DNA of 64,000 nucleotides. Source: Flavobacterium sp. NRK F7 (lineage in GTDB: Bacteria > Bacteroidota > Bacteroidia > Flavobacteriales > Flavobacteriaceae). The stretch is from the NCBI RefSeq assembly GCF_024054195.1, contig NZ_JAMXLB010000001.1, positions 646,493-710,492 of the forward strand, given 5' to 3'. A program made the translations under genes and the position numbers. Each line of letters opens with the position of its first letter. The first letter of the stretch is position 1. Below the pieces are notes generated by a model. It had not been told where the DNA came from. It was given only the letters and a program-made list of their open reading frames with translations, and did not search any database. This document shows positions 16,901 to 25,349 of this stretch, piece by piece.

Positions 16901-17304
16901 AGCTGATTTGCTTTTTGTTCAATAGAAGCTAAAACTAATTCAGACGACGAACTTGAGTTTGATAATTGCAAGAAATTTAAAAGAGAATCTTTAACTTCTT
17001 TGAAATGATTTCCAATAATTTTAGACGCTTGCTCGTAATTAATTCCTTTGGATAAATGAAATAATTTAAAGATAGGAAAACAAATAAAACGCAAAAATAA
17101 AAATACTTCAACCAAAACAAATACCCAAAAAAGAATAGTTCTGCCAGGAATAGATAGCCAAAGGAAATACTCTATAAGAAGAGTAATTATAAAATACAAA
17201 ATACCCAATCCAATAAACAAAATACTTCCTTTAAGTAATTCGTTTATATAATACTTTTTTATGAAAGCTTCTAATTTTTGATAAATAATTGTTTTAATTT
17301 CCAT
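13966..17304 (-). CDS. Large DUF4175-family membrane-anchored protein
   Basis: 1112 residues. Two N-terminal membrane segments (about 24-50 and 56-80) and a third near 153-170 (YAIVPILLLLLFFISG) are followed by a beta-rich periplasmic portion (about 175-500). Then comes a very long Lys/Glu/Gln-rich coiled-coil stretch (about 500-800), a Gly/Gln/Lys low-complexity segment (about 890-985, with GQGMQ and GEGEGQSGVEG), and a final helical region. This layout and the opening KTIIYQKLEAFIKKYYINELL match the DUF4175 family of Bacteroidota, whose function is unknown. It is the first gene of a minus-strand run with ybeY and probably mnmG. A role at the cell envelope is inference. Confidence 0.7.
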   Translation of the reverse strand: MEIKTIIYQKLEAFIKKYYINELLKGSILFIGLGILYFIITLLIEYFLWLSIPGRTILFWVFVLVEVFLFLRFICFPIFKLFHLSKGINYEQASKIIGNHFKEVKDSLLNFLQLSNSSSSSELVLASIEQKANQLSPIPFSNAISFSKNKKYLPYAIVPILLLLLFFISGNANIITTSLDRVVHFQTHYNAPAPFQFVITDRNLLVQQGQDFTVDVTTIGKIIPENASIIINDETYFLEKKAKGSYYFTFKNIHSDTPFYFESNGIQSQNYLLKVISVPSISNFQMRLHYPPYLKKADEVLLGSGNAMVPEGTQVFWQIDALATTAISFKTKNSIVPFKKSNNSFQYSSRIVNPITYEILTSNQNIQNFEKLGYQIAIIKDQYPTISAQFVPDSLKMKNNVILGEVSDDYGLSKLQVVYYDKLHPTILKTNSIQLKSNLVDRFIYHFPDGIDLSPGIDYEYYFEIFDNDQVNHFKSSKSSVFSHYERSKTEVEDALLKEQNENINSLEKSLQNQDKQLTELDKLQKLNKQKENLSFQDQKKVNDFINRQKQQDEMMKEFTKKLSENLEEFNPEKMDKDKEELIRRLEEAEKQSKENEALLKELEELSKKLEKDKLFEKADKLKQNSKNQSKNLEQLVELTKRFYVEKKAEQLADKLNILGEKEEKLADDKDNSLEKQKRLSNEFDALQKELKDLDKDNKELKAPLEIPLDQNESNDIENDLNKAEDDLQNNNKQNAGKNQKAAGSKMKQMGQKMAMSMQAGESEQMEEDAKMMRQILDNLLSFSFNEEALMNQTKKVETKSLQFNKILKEQQDLKNQFKHIDDSLFAMSLRNPKITEIILNEIGDIHYNLDKSLEVLADNNIYKGASHQQYVLTSANKLADFLSNVRDQMMMQSSGAGKPKKGQGQGMQLPDIIKKQDALGEEMKEGMKEGQKAGPKEGQKPGEQNGSKDGKNGEKGNKSSQQGTSGEGEGQSGVEGDAGKVLEIIKEQQKLRDALQKALEKEGMTGMGQNALQQMKDIEKQLINKGFKNETLNKMLNLKHELLKLENAIQQQGEDNKRKSNTNNKEYKGINNDISKELKDYLNSIEILNRQSLPLQPNYNQKVQEYFKSND

Positions 17305-17396
17305 TTCTAATGCAATCGTTTTAACCGATAAATTTACGATTTTATTGAATATGAACGGAATAAAAAAATTTGTACCTTTAATAAATAAAAATAGTT

Positions 17397-18425
17397 ATGA
17401 AATATCTATTAGCATATACCTTACCGATAGCGTCTTTACTAGGAATTTATTTTGGTAAATCATGGAGTTACCTAGGTGTCGTTTATGCTTTTATTTTGAT
17501 TCCTATATTAGAAATTACATTACCAAAAGACTCTCGTAATTTAAATAAAGAAGAGATAACAAATAAAAATAATAAATGGTTTTTTGATTTCTTATTATAT
17601 TTAAATATTCCAATAGTATTTGGTTCACTTTGGTATACATTACAACTTGTAGCCCATTCGTATAAAGAAATCTATGAATGGTTAGGCATTATTTTAAGTT
17701 TAGGAATTATTCTTGGTGCAAATGGAATTAATGTAGCTCATGAATTAGGACACAGAAAAAAGAAATGGGAAAGAATGTTTGGCAAAATTTTATTAATTCC
17801 TTCTTTTTATATGCACTTTTATGTAGAGCATAATTTAGGTCATCACGTTCATGTAGCAACTCCTGAAGATCCTTCAACCGCAAAATACAATCAAAATTTA
17901 TATGCTTTTTGGTACCAAACTATATTAGGTACTTATAAAAAAGCTTGGCAAATTCAGTTTAAATTAAATAAAGTAAATAACAATTCCTTTTTCTTTATAC
18001 AGAATGATATGTTTTGGTTTACATTAATTGAAATCAGTTATTTGATGCTAATATATTTTATATTTCATACCAATGGATTATTACTAGCAATAACATCAGG
18101 AATTGTAGGTTTTTTACTACTTGAAACTATAAATTATATCGAACATTATGGATTAAAAAGAGAACAATTGCCTTCTGGAAGATATGAAAGAGTATCGGAA
18201 AAGCATTCCTGGAACTCCAATCATATTATGGGAAGAATTCTATTATATGAATTAACAAGACATAGTGATCATCATTATAAAGCATCTAAAAAATACCAAA
18301 TATTAGAGTATCATCATGAGAGTCCGCAAATGCCATTTGGATACCCAACCAGCATGGTTATCGCATTATTGCCTCCTTTATGGTTTAGAATTATGAATAA
18401 AAGAGTACCTGAAACCATGAAATAA
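17397..18425 (+). CDS. AlkB-type membrane di-iron alkane/fatty-chain hydroxylase
   Basis: 342 residues with about six membrane segments. The conserved histidine boxes of alkane 1-monooxygenases are present in order: HELGHR (115-120), EHNLGHHVH (144-152), the NYIEHYGL motif (246-253) characteristic of AlkB, and RHSDHH (288-293). These bind the di-iron centre that hydroxylates terminal carbons of alkanes or alkyl chains. The gene is monocistronic between the DUF4175 gene (divergent) and gltX. No rubredoxin or rubredoxin reductase gene lies nearby, so electrons would come from a partner elsewhere. The substrate may be a lipid chain rather than free alkane. TACCTTTA at 17373-17380 is a near-match -7 box. 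Confidence 0.85.
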   Translation: MKYLLAYTLPIASLLGIYFGKSWSYLGVVYAFILIPILEITLPKDSRNLNKEEITNKNNKWFFDFLLYLNIPIVFGSLWYTLQLVAHSYKEIYEWLGIILSLGIILGANGINVAHELGHRKKKWERMFGKILLIPSFYMHFYVEHNLGHHVHVATPEDPSTAKYNQNLYAFWYQTILGTYKKAWQIQFKLNKVNNNSFFFIQNDMFWFTLIEISYLMLIYFIFHTNGLLLAITSGIVGFLLLETINYIEHYGLKREQLPSGRYERVSEKHSWNSNHIMGRILLYELTRHSDHHYKASKKYQILEYHHESPQMPFGYPTSMVIALLPPLWFRIMNKRVPETMK

Positions 18426-18465
18426 AATTAAAATTTATGTGATAAAGGAATTTGGAATTTTTTCA

Positions 18466-18491
18466 TTGAAATTTTTATAGTTGTATCTTTG
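18466..18491 (+). promoter_or_regulatory. Promoter of gltX
   Basis: TATCTTTG at 18484-18491 is a full TAnnTTTG match 17 nt before the ATG. A TTG at 18466-18468 lies upstream with a short 15-nt spacer. Confidence 0.6.
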
Positions 18492-18508
18492 CCAAAAATT
18501 ATCAAGAA

Positions 18509-20011
18509 ATGTCTAAACCAGTAAGAGTACGTTTTGCTCCAAGTCCTACAGGTCCTTTACACATTGGAGGTGTAAGAACTGCATTATTCAATTATTTATT
18601 TGCCAAAAAAAATGGTGGCACTTTTTACATTCGTATTGAAGATACTGATCAAACAAGATTTGTGGCTGAAGCTGAATCCTATATTTTTGAAGCATTAGAA
18701 TGGTTAGGAATTGCACCTGATGAAACCATTGGTAAAAATGAAAAATTTGGACCCTACAGACAAAGCGAACGAAAAGCAATTTACAAACAATATGCAGATC
18801 AATTAATTTCAAATGGATGGGCGTACTATGCTTTTGATACTCCTGAAAAATTAGACGAATTAAGGAAAGAAGCTGAAGCCAATAAAAATACTTTTATTTA
18901 CAACCATACGGTAAGAGATACATTAGATACTTCATTACATCTATCCAAAGAGGAAACTGAAAAAAGAATTCAAGCTGGTGAACATTATGTCATCCGATTT
19001 AAAACACCCGTAAATCAAATCTTAGAAATTCACGATATTATTCGTGGAAACGTAAAATTTGATACTAATTTATTAGATGATAAAGTATTATTCAAAAGTG
19101 ATGGTATGCCAACGTACCACTTGGCGAATATTGTTGACGATCATTTAATGGAAACTTCTCATGTGATTAGAGGAGAGGAATGGTTACCTAGTGTCCCATT
19201 ACATTATTTGTTATACAAAGCTTTTGGTTGGGATGCACCTGAATTTGCTCATTTACCATTAATTTTAAAACCTGTTGGTAACGGAAAATTATCTAAAAGA
19301 GATGGTGACAAAATGGGTTTTCCTGTTTTTCCTCTAGAATGGAAAACATCTGAAGGAACCTCTATGGGTTACAGAGAAAATGGCTTTTTCCCAGAAGCGG
19401 TGGTTAACTTTTTAGCGTTATTAGGTTGGAATGATGGCACAGAACAAGAAATCTTTTCTTTAGAAGAATTGGTTGAAAAATTTGATTTGAACAGAATTCA
19501 TAAAGCAGGAGCGAAGTTTGATCCTGATAAAAATAAATGGTTCAATCACCAATATTTACAAAAGAAAAGTGATGTTGAATTAGCAGCAATGTTCCAAAAA
19601 GAGTTGGACAAAAAAAATATAAAAACTTCTCTTGACTTAGTAAAAATTGTTTCCTTAGTAAAAGACAGAGCCAATTTTGTAACGGAATTGTATGATTTAT
19701 CGGATTATTTCTTTAAAGCTCCAAAAGCGTATGATGAAAAAGCAGCTAAGAATTGGAAAGAGGAAACACCAGTTTTAATGCAAAAAGTAGCTAATGAATT
19801 GGAAAAAATTACAGATTTTACTTCAGTAACTATTGAAACCATTTTAAAGGACTGGATGACAACAAATGAGATAGGAATGGGAAAAGTAATGCAACCGTTA
19901 CGTTTAAGTGTAGTAGGCGCTTTAAAAGGACCTCATTTATTTGATATTATTGAAATGATTGGAAAGGAAGAAACAATTCAGAGAATAAAAAAAGCAATTG
20001 AAACTTTATAA
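18509..20011 (+). CDS. gltX: Glutamyl-tRNA synthetase
   Basis: 500 residues, class I synthetase. The HIGH-type motif is FAPSPTGPLHIGGVRTALFN (about 8-28), and the KMSKS-type motif is GKLSKRDGDKM (about 260-270). DGMPTYHLANIVDDHLM and THVIRGEEW-like MVIRGEEWLPS segments are typical. It charges tRNA-Glu with glutamate. A separate glnS is present at 23107-24789, so a non-discriminating role in making Gln-tRNA is not required. Own promoter and a strong terminator indicate a monocistronic unit. Confidence 0.97.
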   Translation: MSKPVRVRFAPSPTGPLHIGGVRTALFNYLFAKKNGGTFYIRIEDTDQTRFVAEAESYIFEALEWLGIAPDETIGKNEKFGPYRQSERKAIYKQYADQLISNGWAYYAFDTPEKLDELRKEAEANKNTFIYNHTVRDTLDTSLHLSKEETEKRIQAGEHYVIRFKTPVNQILEIHDIIRGNVKFDTNLLDDKVLFKSDGMPTYHLANIVDDHLMETSHVIRGEEWLPSVPLHYLLYKAFGWDAPEFAHLPLILKPVGNGKLSKRDGDKMGFPVFPLEWKTSEGTSMGYRENGFFPEAVVNFLALLGWNDGTEQEIFSLEELVEKFDLNRIHKAGAKFDPDKNKWFNHQYLQKKSDVELAAMFQKELDKKNIKTSLDLVKIVSLVKDRANFVTELYDLSDYFFKAPKAYDEKAAKNWKEETPVLMQKVANELEKITDFTSVTIETILKDWMTTNEIGMGKVMQPLRLSVVGALKGPHLFDIIEMIGKEETIQRIKKAIETL

Positions 20012-20015
20012 AAGT

Positions 20016-20043
20016 AAAAACCCAGCGATTTGCTGGGTTTTTT
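20016..20043 (+). terminator. Intrinsic terminator of gltX
   Basis: An 11-bp stem (20016-20026 with 20032-20042; core CCCAGC/GCTGGG), a 5-nt loop and a run of six T. It begins 5 nt after the gltX stop and, because of the A/T tails, could also serve the convergent gene at 20057. Confidence 0.92.
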
Positions 20044-20056
20044 ATAAAAAAAGAAT

Positions 20057-20968
20057 TTAATCTATAACACTATTTAACATTTGAACATATTCTTTAGAGT
20101 AATTTGTTGTTAAACCTTTTATTAAATCAACAAATCCAATACCGCTCGACCTATCTGGAACATACGAAAATAAAAGTGAATTATCTTCTGCTTTGTAAAT
20201 ATATAACATAGTATAAAATTTAGAATCTGAACTTGGTCTACAATATTCAAACAAAAAGGCAACATCTTTCTCATTATTAAGAATAGCAGAATCTATTCGT
20301 GATTTATCAACTGCTTCAAATTTATATTTATAATTTTTAGAAAATTCATTTATAAAATTTTCACCTAATAAATCTTTATCTAATAATAAAGTCATACCTT
20401 TTAACGCATTAGCAGTAGGGTTAATTTCTTTTAATGATTTTTTTGATTCTTTCATTAAATCGCGTAATGACTTATCACCGGTTTGAAAACCATTTACAAT
20501 TTCATTTTTAAAAGTACCAACAGCAAATTTAATATCTGCTTCTGTAAGCTTTAAAGTTACTTTTTTAAATAATGTAGATTTATCCTCATAAATAACTGTA
20601 GATAAATAACCACCGTTAATCATAAAGGCTTTCCCTGTAATTCCAAAATAAATTTGAAAAAAACCATGGTGATTAACTATATCATATTGAAAACCAATAA
20701 AATTATATTCTTCTTTATTTCCTTTTATAAACTTTTTGAATTCTTTATATGGTAAATATTTCTCAATTCTATTTGCACCAAAATACTCTTCTGCATATTT
20801 TTTAATATTAGTGTTATAAACAGATGCATATTCATTACTTTCATCTAATTGTAATATTACAATAGGTTTGTTAAGGGCAATTTCCCAATCTTTCTTTTGA
20901 GGCAACTTAAATTGAGAAAAGGAAAAAGTTAGAACAAAAAACAAAATAATTGAAAAGACTTTTTTCAT
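20057..20968 (-). CDS. Exported protein of unknown function
   Basis: 303 residues from the ATG at 20968, chosen because MKKVFSIILFFVLTFSFSQ is a standard signal peptide. The frame extends upstream only through a TTG at 21001 inside a terminator hairpin. The mature protein is mixed alpha/beta with no recognised domain; segments such as FMINGGYLSTVIYEDKS and DVAFLFEYCRPSSDSKFYTMLYIYKAEDNSLLFSYVPD could be beta strands. It lies next to a second exported protein (21048-21698), but a terminator lies between them. No function is proposed. Confidence 0.6.
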   Translation of the reverse strand: MKKVFSIILFFVLTFSFSQFKLPQKKDWEIALNKPIVILQLDESNEYASVYNTNIKKYAEEYFGANRIEKYLPYKEFKKFIKGNKEEYNFIGFQYDIVNHHGFFQIYFGITGKAFMINGGYLSTVIYEDKSTLFKKVTLKLTEADIKFAVGTFKNEIVNGFQTGDKSLRDLMKESKKSLKEINPTANALKGMTLLLDKDLLGENFINEFSKNYKYKFEAVDKSRIDSAILNNEKDVAFLFEYCRPSSDSKFYTMLYIYKAEDNSLLFSYVPDRSSGIGFVDLIKGLTTNYSKEYVQMLNSVID

Positions 20969-20993
20969 AATAAAAAATAGGTTAAAAATTAAT

Positions 20994-21020
20994 AAAGCCA
21001 AATGTAAAACATTTGGCTTT
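20994..21020 (-). terminator. Intrinsic terminator of the 21048-21698 gene
   Basis: A 12-bp perfect stem (20994-21005 with 21009-21020) and a 3-nt loop lie 28 nt after the minus-strand stop; the following minus-strand sequence is ATTAATTTTT. Confidence 0.8.
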
Positions 21021-21047
21021 AAATTGTTTATTAAAAATATTTTAAAA

Positions 21048-21698
21048 CTACAAATAAATTGTAATCATACCGCTCAAAATCCCATAATTGGCTTTAAACT
21101 TTTGATTCCCATTAAGCGCTTTTAAATCGTCTTTCTTATTTAAATTATTCATAAAATTATTGATACCATATTGATAGGCTACATGCAAACGTACATTTTC
21201 AATACCAGCTGTAATACCAGCATAAATATTACCACTAATTTTAGTAACATCTACAATATCGTTTGCTGTTAATAAAGGACTATCTTTTAATAGTTTTAAT
21301 TTGTTGTTATCTTCGATTGCTAATTTCCCATTTACTTGTAAAACCGGCCCAATTTCTAAACTTAAATGATGTTCAATAACCATGTAACTTCCCGTTAAGA
21401 AAACTTGTACACCAGACATTGTATAGGTAATATCTTCGGCAGTAGTTAAAGCTTCTAAAGAGAATTTACTTTGTGTAAAATGCATACCAAAAGCCATTTG
21501 CCAATCGTTGTAATAATTTCCTCTAAGCGAAAAACCTGCAGTCCAACCTAATTCAGGTTTTGCGTTAAATTGATCAGAAAACAAGCTCATTTGAGTAATA
21601 CCTCCTGAAAGACCAATACGATTACTATCGCGTCGACCATATTGTGCGTTCAAAGAAAAGGTAATGAGAAAGGTTAATAAACAGATAATTTTTTTCAT
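21048..21698 (-). CDS. Outer-membrane beta-barrel protein (PorT-like size)
   Basis: 216 residues from the ATG at 21698; an upstream in-frame TTG at 21704 is less likely. Signal peptide MKKIICLLTFLITFSLNAQ, then alternating hydrophobic strands (IGLSGGITQMSLFS, WTAGFSLRGNYY, VFLTGSYMVIEHHLSLEIGPVLQ, NIYAGITAGIENVRLHVAYQYG) ending in the strand YGILSGMITIYL with an aromatic/hydrophobic C-terminus. This is a small eight-strand-type barrel of the Bacteroidota outer-membrane beta-barrel group. The precise role is unknown. It is monocistronic with its own terminator, divergent from the SPFH gene. Confidence 0.68.
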   Translation of the reverse strand: MKKIICLLTFLITFSLNAQYGRRDSNRIGLSGGITQMSLFSDQFNAKPELGWTAGFSLRGNYYNDWQMAFGMHFTQSKFSLEALTTAEDITYTMSGVQVFLTGSYMVIEHHLSLEIGPVLQVNGKLAIEDNNKLKLLKDSPLLTANDIVDVTKISGNIYAGITAGIENVRLHVAYQYGINNFMNNLNKKDDLKALNGNQKFKANYGILSGMITIYL

Positions 21699-21796
21699 AT
21701 TCAAAATTTTCTATAAAAATAAGGTTATTAAATAAAACGTGTAACTTTTTTCGATAAAAAGCGTATAATAACTATAAACCAATTAAATAAACCATT

Positions 21797-22777
21797 ATGC
21801 CAATTTTTTTAATCGTTGTAATCGTACTAGGATTATTTGTTCTACTAAGTTCATTTTTTACAGTTAAACAACAAACTGCTGTTATTGTAGAACGCTTTGG
21901 ACGATTTAATAGTATTCGAAATTCAGGATTACAACTAAAAATTCCAGTTTTTGATCGCATTGCTGGAAGAGTAAATCTTCGTATTCAACAATTGGATGTC
22001 ATCATTGAAACTAAAACGAAAGACAACGTATTCGTAAAACTAAAAGTTTCTGTCCAATTTAAAGTATTACAAGAAAAAGTATATGAAGCTTTTTATAAAT
22101 TAGAATACCCACACGATCAAATTACTTCTTATGTATTTGACGTAGTGCGTGCTGAAGTACCAAAATTAAAATTGGATGATGTATTTGAAAGAAAAGATGA
22201 TATTGCTATTGCTGTAAAAAGAGAATTGAATGAAGCGATGTCTACTTATGGTTATGATATTATCAATACCTTAATTACCGATATTGATCCAGATATTCAA
22301 GTAAAAAATGCGATGAATAGAATTAATGCTGCAGATCGTGAAAAAACGGCTGCAGAATATGAAGCAGAAGCAGGAAGAATTAGAATTGTAGCGAAAGCAA
22401 AAGCTGAAGCTGAAAGTAAAAGATTACAAGGACAAGGTATTGCAGATCAAAGAAGAGAAATTGCTCGTGGATTAGTGGAATCTGTAGATGTATTGAATAG
22501 AGTAGGTATCAATTCACAAGAAGCATCCGCTTTAATTGTGGTTACCCAACATTATGATACTTTACAAGCAATTGGTGCAGATACCAATAGTAATTTGATT
22601 TTGTTACCTAATTCGCCACAAGCAGGTAGTGAAATGTTAAATAATATGGTTGCTAGTTTTACAGCAAGTAATCAAGTAGGGGAAGCGATGAAAAAAGCAA
22701 ATACTTCTAAAGCAAAAAATAAAGGTAAAAAAGATATTTTTGGAGGAACAGAAGAAGAAAAAGATTCCGAAGAATAA
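21797..22777 (+). CDS. SPFH/Band 7 (stomatin/prohibitin-like) membrane protein
   Basis: 326 residues. One N-terminal membrane helix (residues 3-21) is followed by the SPFH domain (about 25-190; VKQQTAVIVERFGRFNSIRNSG, then DVFVKLKVSVQFKV-like strands and DVVRAEVPKLKLDDVFERKDDIA). An Ala/Glu/Lys coiled coil follows (ADREKTAAEYEAEAGRIRI, KAKAEAESKRLQGQ). The Lys/Glu tail is acidic. SPFH proteins form large ring or cage oligomers on membranes and influence proteases and membrane order. No NfeD partner is adjacent. Monocistronic, with a strong terminator. Confidence 0.88.
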   Translation: MPIFLIVVIVLGLFVLLSSFFTVKQQTAVIVERFGRFNSIRNSGLQLKIPVFDRIAGRVNLRIQQLDVIIETKTKDNVFVKLKVSVQFKVLQEKVYEAFYKLEYPHDQITSYVFDVVRAEVPKLKLDDVFERKDDIAIAVKRELNEAMSTYGYDIINTLITDIDPDIQVKNAMNRINAADREKTAAEYEAEAGRIRIVAKAKAEAESKRLQGQGIADQRREIARGLVESVDVLNRVGINSQEASALIVVTQHYDTLQAIGADTNSNLILLPNSPQAGSEMLNNMVASFTASNQVGEAMKKANTSKAKNKGKKDIFGGTEEEKDSEE

Positions 22778-22801
22778 AATTTGAATCAAAAATTAAAAAT
22801 G

Positions 22802-22834
22802 AAACCATCAATTTTAAAAGTTGATGGTTTTTTT
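22802..22834 (+). terminator. Intrinsic terminator of the SPFH gene
   Basis: A 10-bp stem (22802-22811 with 22821-22830, AACCATCAA/TTGATGGTT), a 9-nt loop and a run of seven T, 24 nt after the stop. Confidence 0.9.
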
Positions 22835-23057
22835 GTTTGTAGATGCAATTTTGATATCTAAAATTAAAATAAAGCGATTTTAAAGACTTTCTTTATAATA
22901 AATATAAAATCATAAAGGCTAATTTTTAAAATGTCTTACATTTAAAATATAAAAGCTAAATTTTTAATATAAAATCTATTATAATTAAATATATAATAAT
23001 TAAAATTTATAATAATTAAAAACTATTACTAATATAAAATTGATAATATTTATAAAT
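22835..23057. other. AT-rich low-complexity spacer between two terminators
   Basis: The space between the SPFH and glnS terminators is almost pure A/T from about 22910 to 23057, with loosely repeated words such as TAATAATTAAAA and AATATAAAA. No reading frame, promoter or known RNA was seen. Confidence 0.7.
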
Positions 23058-23088
23058 AAAAAAGGCTAGTTATCAACTAGCCTTTTTT
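23058..23088 (-). terminator. Intrinsic terminator of glnS
   Basis: A 14-bp perfect stem (23058-23071 with 23075-23088), a 3-nt loop, GGCTAGTT/AACTAGCC core and a T run on the minus strand, 19 nt after the glnS stop. Confidence 0.92.
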
Positions 23089-23106
23089 ATTTATTTTGAG
23101 TCAAAA

Positions 23107-24789
23107 TTATTGTACACTTACTTTTGCCCAAGTATCTCTTAAACCAACAGTTTTGTTAAAAACTAATTTTTCTGGTGTTGAATCTTTATCTACACAAAAA
23201 TAGCCCAAACGTTGGAATTGAAAATGATCTAATTCTTTAGCTGATTGCAAACTTGGCTCTAAGTAACCTGTAATTACTTCTAAAGAATTTGGATTGATGT
23301 ACTCTTTAAAATCAACTTCTTTATTTCCATCTGGATTTTCATGCGTAAATAAACGATCATATACTCTAATTTCCGCTTCGATAGCATGTGGAATAGATAC
23401 CCAATGAATCGTACCTTTTACCTTTCTTTTACTAGCTTCTGTACCACTTCCTGACTTTGAATCTACATCATAAGTACAATGAATTTCAATAATATTTCCG
23501 TCAGCATCCTTTATAACTGATTCTCCTTTAATGATATACGCATTTTTTAAACGCACTTCAGTACCCAAAGATAATCTAAAGAATTTTTTATGAGCTTCTT
23601 CTTGAAAATCTTCTCTTTCAATATATAATTCTTTCGAAAAAGGTACTTTTCTATAGGTCATAACTTCTTCTTCAGGATTATTTTCAGCTTCTAACCATTC
23701 TTCTTGACCTTCTGGATAATTGGTAATTACCAATTTAACAGGATCTAAAACTGCCATAACACGTGGTGCCACTTTGTTTAAATCTTCTCTCACACAAAAA
23801 TCTAACAAAGAAACATCTATTAAATTTTCTCTTTTGGCAATGCCAATCGTCTTTGCAAAATTACGAATAGCAGTCGCGGTAATTCCTCTTCTTCTCATGC
23901 CAGAAATAGTACTCATACGAGGATCGTCCCAACCTGTAACATGACCTTCTGTAACTAATTGCAATAATTTTCGCTTAGAAACTACCGTATGAGATAGATT
24001 TCTACGCGCAAATTCTCTTTGTTTAGGTCTTACCTTAGAATCCTCATAAATTTGGTTTAAAAACCAATCGTACAACTCTCTGTGAGGTAAAAACTCTAAA
24101 GTACAGAAAGAATGTGATACTTGTTCTAAATAATCGCTTTCTCCATGTGCCCAATCATACATTGGATAAATACACCAATCATTACCCGTTCTATGATGAT
24201 GTGCATGCATGATGCGATAAATAATAGGATCTCGCATCAACATATTATTCGCATTCATCGAAATTTTAGCTCGTAAAACGTGCGTTCCTTTTTCAAACTC
24301 GCCTTGCTTCATGCGTTCAAATAAATCTAAATTTTCTGCTATCGAACGATTTCTATAAGGCGAATCAGTACCAGGAGTGGTAGGAGTTCCTTTTTGAATA
24401 GCCATTTCTTCAGAAGTTTGACTATCAACATACGCTTTATCTTTTTTAATTAACTCTACTGCCCAATCATATAATTGCTGGAAATAATCCGATGCATAAC
24501 ATTCTTTATCCCATTGAAAACCAAGCCATTCAACATCTCTTTTAATTGCATCTACAAATTCCTGCTCCTCTTTTGATGGATTGGTATCGTCAAAACGAAG
24601 GTTAACAGGTGCATTGTAATCAATTCCTAAACCAAAATTCAAACAAATAGCACTAGCATGACCCACATGTAAATAGCCATTTGGTTCTGGTGGAAAACGA
24701 AAACGTAATTTATCTTGAGGTAATCCTTTTTTTAAATCCTCTTCAATAATTTGTTCAATAAAATTTAATGATTTTTCTTCCGTTGACAT
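23107..24789 (-). CDS. glnS: Glutaminyl-tRNA synthetase
   Basis: 560 residues from the ATG at 24789 (MSTEEKSLNFIEQIIEEDL), the usual start for the family. A TTG four codons upstream would put the start at the expected transcription start. Class I motifs: FPPEPNGYLHVGHASAICLNFG (HIGH type) and VVSKRKLLQL (KMSKS type). Family features include LRFDDTNP, YPMYDWAHGESDYLE and the C-terminal anticodon-binding barrels. It charges tRNA-Gln directly. A -7 box at 24810-24817 supports this start. Monocistronic, divergent from folB. Confidence 0.97.
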   Translation of the reverse strand: MSTEEKSLNFIEQIIEEDLKKGLPQDKLRFRFPPEPNGYLHVGHASAICLNFGLGIDYNAPVNLRFDDTNPSKEEQEFVDAIKRDVEWLGFQWDKECYASDYFQQLYDWAVELIKKDKAYVDSQTSEEMAIQKGTPTTPGTDSPYRNRSIAENLDLFERMKQGEFEKGTHVLRAKISMNANNMLMRDPIIYRIMHAHHHRTGNDWCIYPMYDWAHGESDYLEQVSHSFCTLEFLPHRELYDWFLNQIYEDSKVRPKQREFARRNLSHTVVSKRKLLQLVTEGHVTGWDDPRMSTISGMRRRGITATAIRNFAKTIGIAKRENLIDVSLLDFCVREDLNKVAPRVMAVLDPVKLVITNYPEGQEEWLEAENNPEEEVMTYRKVPFSKELYIEREDFQEEAHKKFFRLSLGTEVRLKNAYIIKGESVIKDADGNIIEIHCTYDVDSKSGSGTEASKRKVKGTIHWVSIPHAIEAEIRVYDRLFTHENPDGNKEVDFKEYINPNSLEVITGYLEPSLQSAKELDHFQFQRLGYFCVDKDSTPEKLVFNKTVGLRDTWAKVSVQ

Positions 24790-24809
24790 AATAATTTTCA
24801 ATGTTTTGA

Positions 24810-24817
24810 CAAAGATA
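24810..24817 (-). promoter_or_regulatory. -7 box of glnS
   Basis: TATCTTTG on the minus strand, 20 nt before the ATG at 24789. It implies a leader of about 15 nt and argues against the upstream TTG start. Confidence 0.6.
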
Positions 24818-24846
24818 GAAAATGTTTAATTGTTTAAAGTTTAAAG

Positions 24847-24879
24847 TTGTTTAAAAGTTGAAAAAACATAGTAACTTTG
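24847..24879 (+). promoter_or_regulatory. Promoter of folB
   Basis: TTG at 24847-24849 and TAACTTTG at 24872-24879, separated by 22 nt; the -7 box lies 25 nt before the folB start. Confidence 0.6.
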
Positions 24880-24904
24880 ACAGTAATTATAAATAAAATT
24901 TGCA

Positions 24905-25261
24905 ATGGGAATTATTATTTTACAAAATATACGCACCTATTCATATCATGGCTGTTTATTAGAAGAAGGAAAAATTGGTAGTGATTATAAAGTAGATTTG
25001 AAAATTAAGACCAATTTAAAGAAATCAGCACAAACTGATGAACTTCATGATACTGTTGATTATGTAGATTTAAATCGAATAGTAATCGAAGAAATGGCCA
25101 TTCGAGCAAAACTCTTAGAACATGTAGCACAACGCATTATAGATAAAATCTTACAAGAATTACCAACTGTTTCACAAGTTAAAGTTGCTGTTTCAAAGTT
25201 AAATCCACCTATTGGTGGCGACGTGGAAGCGGTAACAATAGTGTTACAACAAAAAAGATAG
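24905..25261 (+). CDS. folB: Dihydroneopterin aldolase
   Basis: 118 residues, the normal length. The family motifs IRTYSYHGCLLEEGKIGSDY, DTVDYVDL and LLEHVAQRI (with the Glu of the pterin pocket) are present, and NPPIGGDVEAVTI near the C-terminus is typical. It converts 7,8-dihydroneopterin to 6-hydroxymethyl-dihydropterin and glycolaldehyde in folate synthesis. It is followed by the tRNA-Cys gene 88 bp downstream, which has its own promoter. Confidence 0.93.
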   Translation: MGIIILQNIRTYSYHGCLLEEGKIGSDYKVDLKIKTNLKKSAQTDELHDTVDYVDLNRIVIEEMAIRAKLLEHVAQRIIDKILQELPTVSQVKVAVSKLNPPIGGDVEAVTIVLQQKR

Positions 25262-25327
25262 TGCCATAAAAACAATGGAAAATTAAAACTTTTTAGTGTT
25301 TAAACTTTAAACTTTTAAACTTTTTAT

Positions 25328-25335
25328 TATATTTG
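25328..25335 (+). promoter_or_regulatory. -7 box of the tRNA-Cys gene
   Basis: TATATTTG, an exact TAnnTTTG match, 14 nt before the mature tRNA 5' end. The region upstream contains repeated TTTAAACTTT words. Confidence 0.65.
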
Positions 25336-25349
25336 CACTCCTAACAAAA

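Noticed and set aside
20969..21001. N-terminal extension of the exported protein at 20057 (TTG start)
   Set aside because: The extension runs into the terminator hairpin of the upstream gene, and the ATG at 20968 gives a clean signal peptide.
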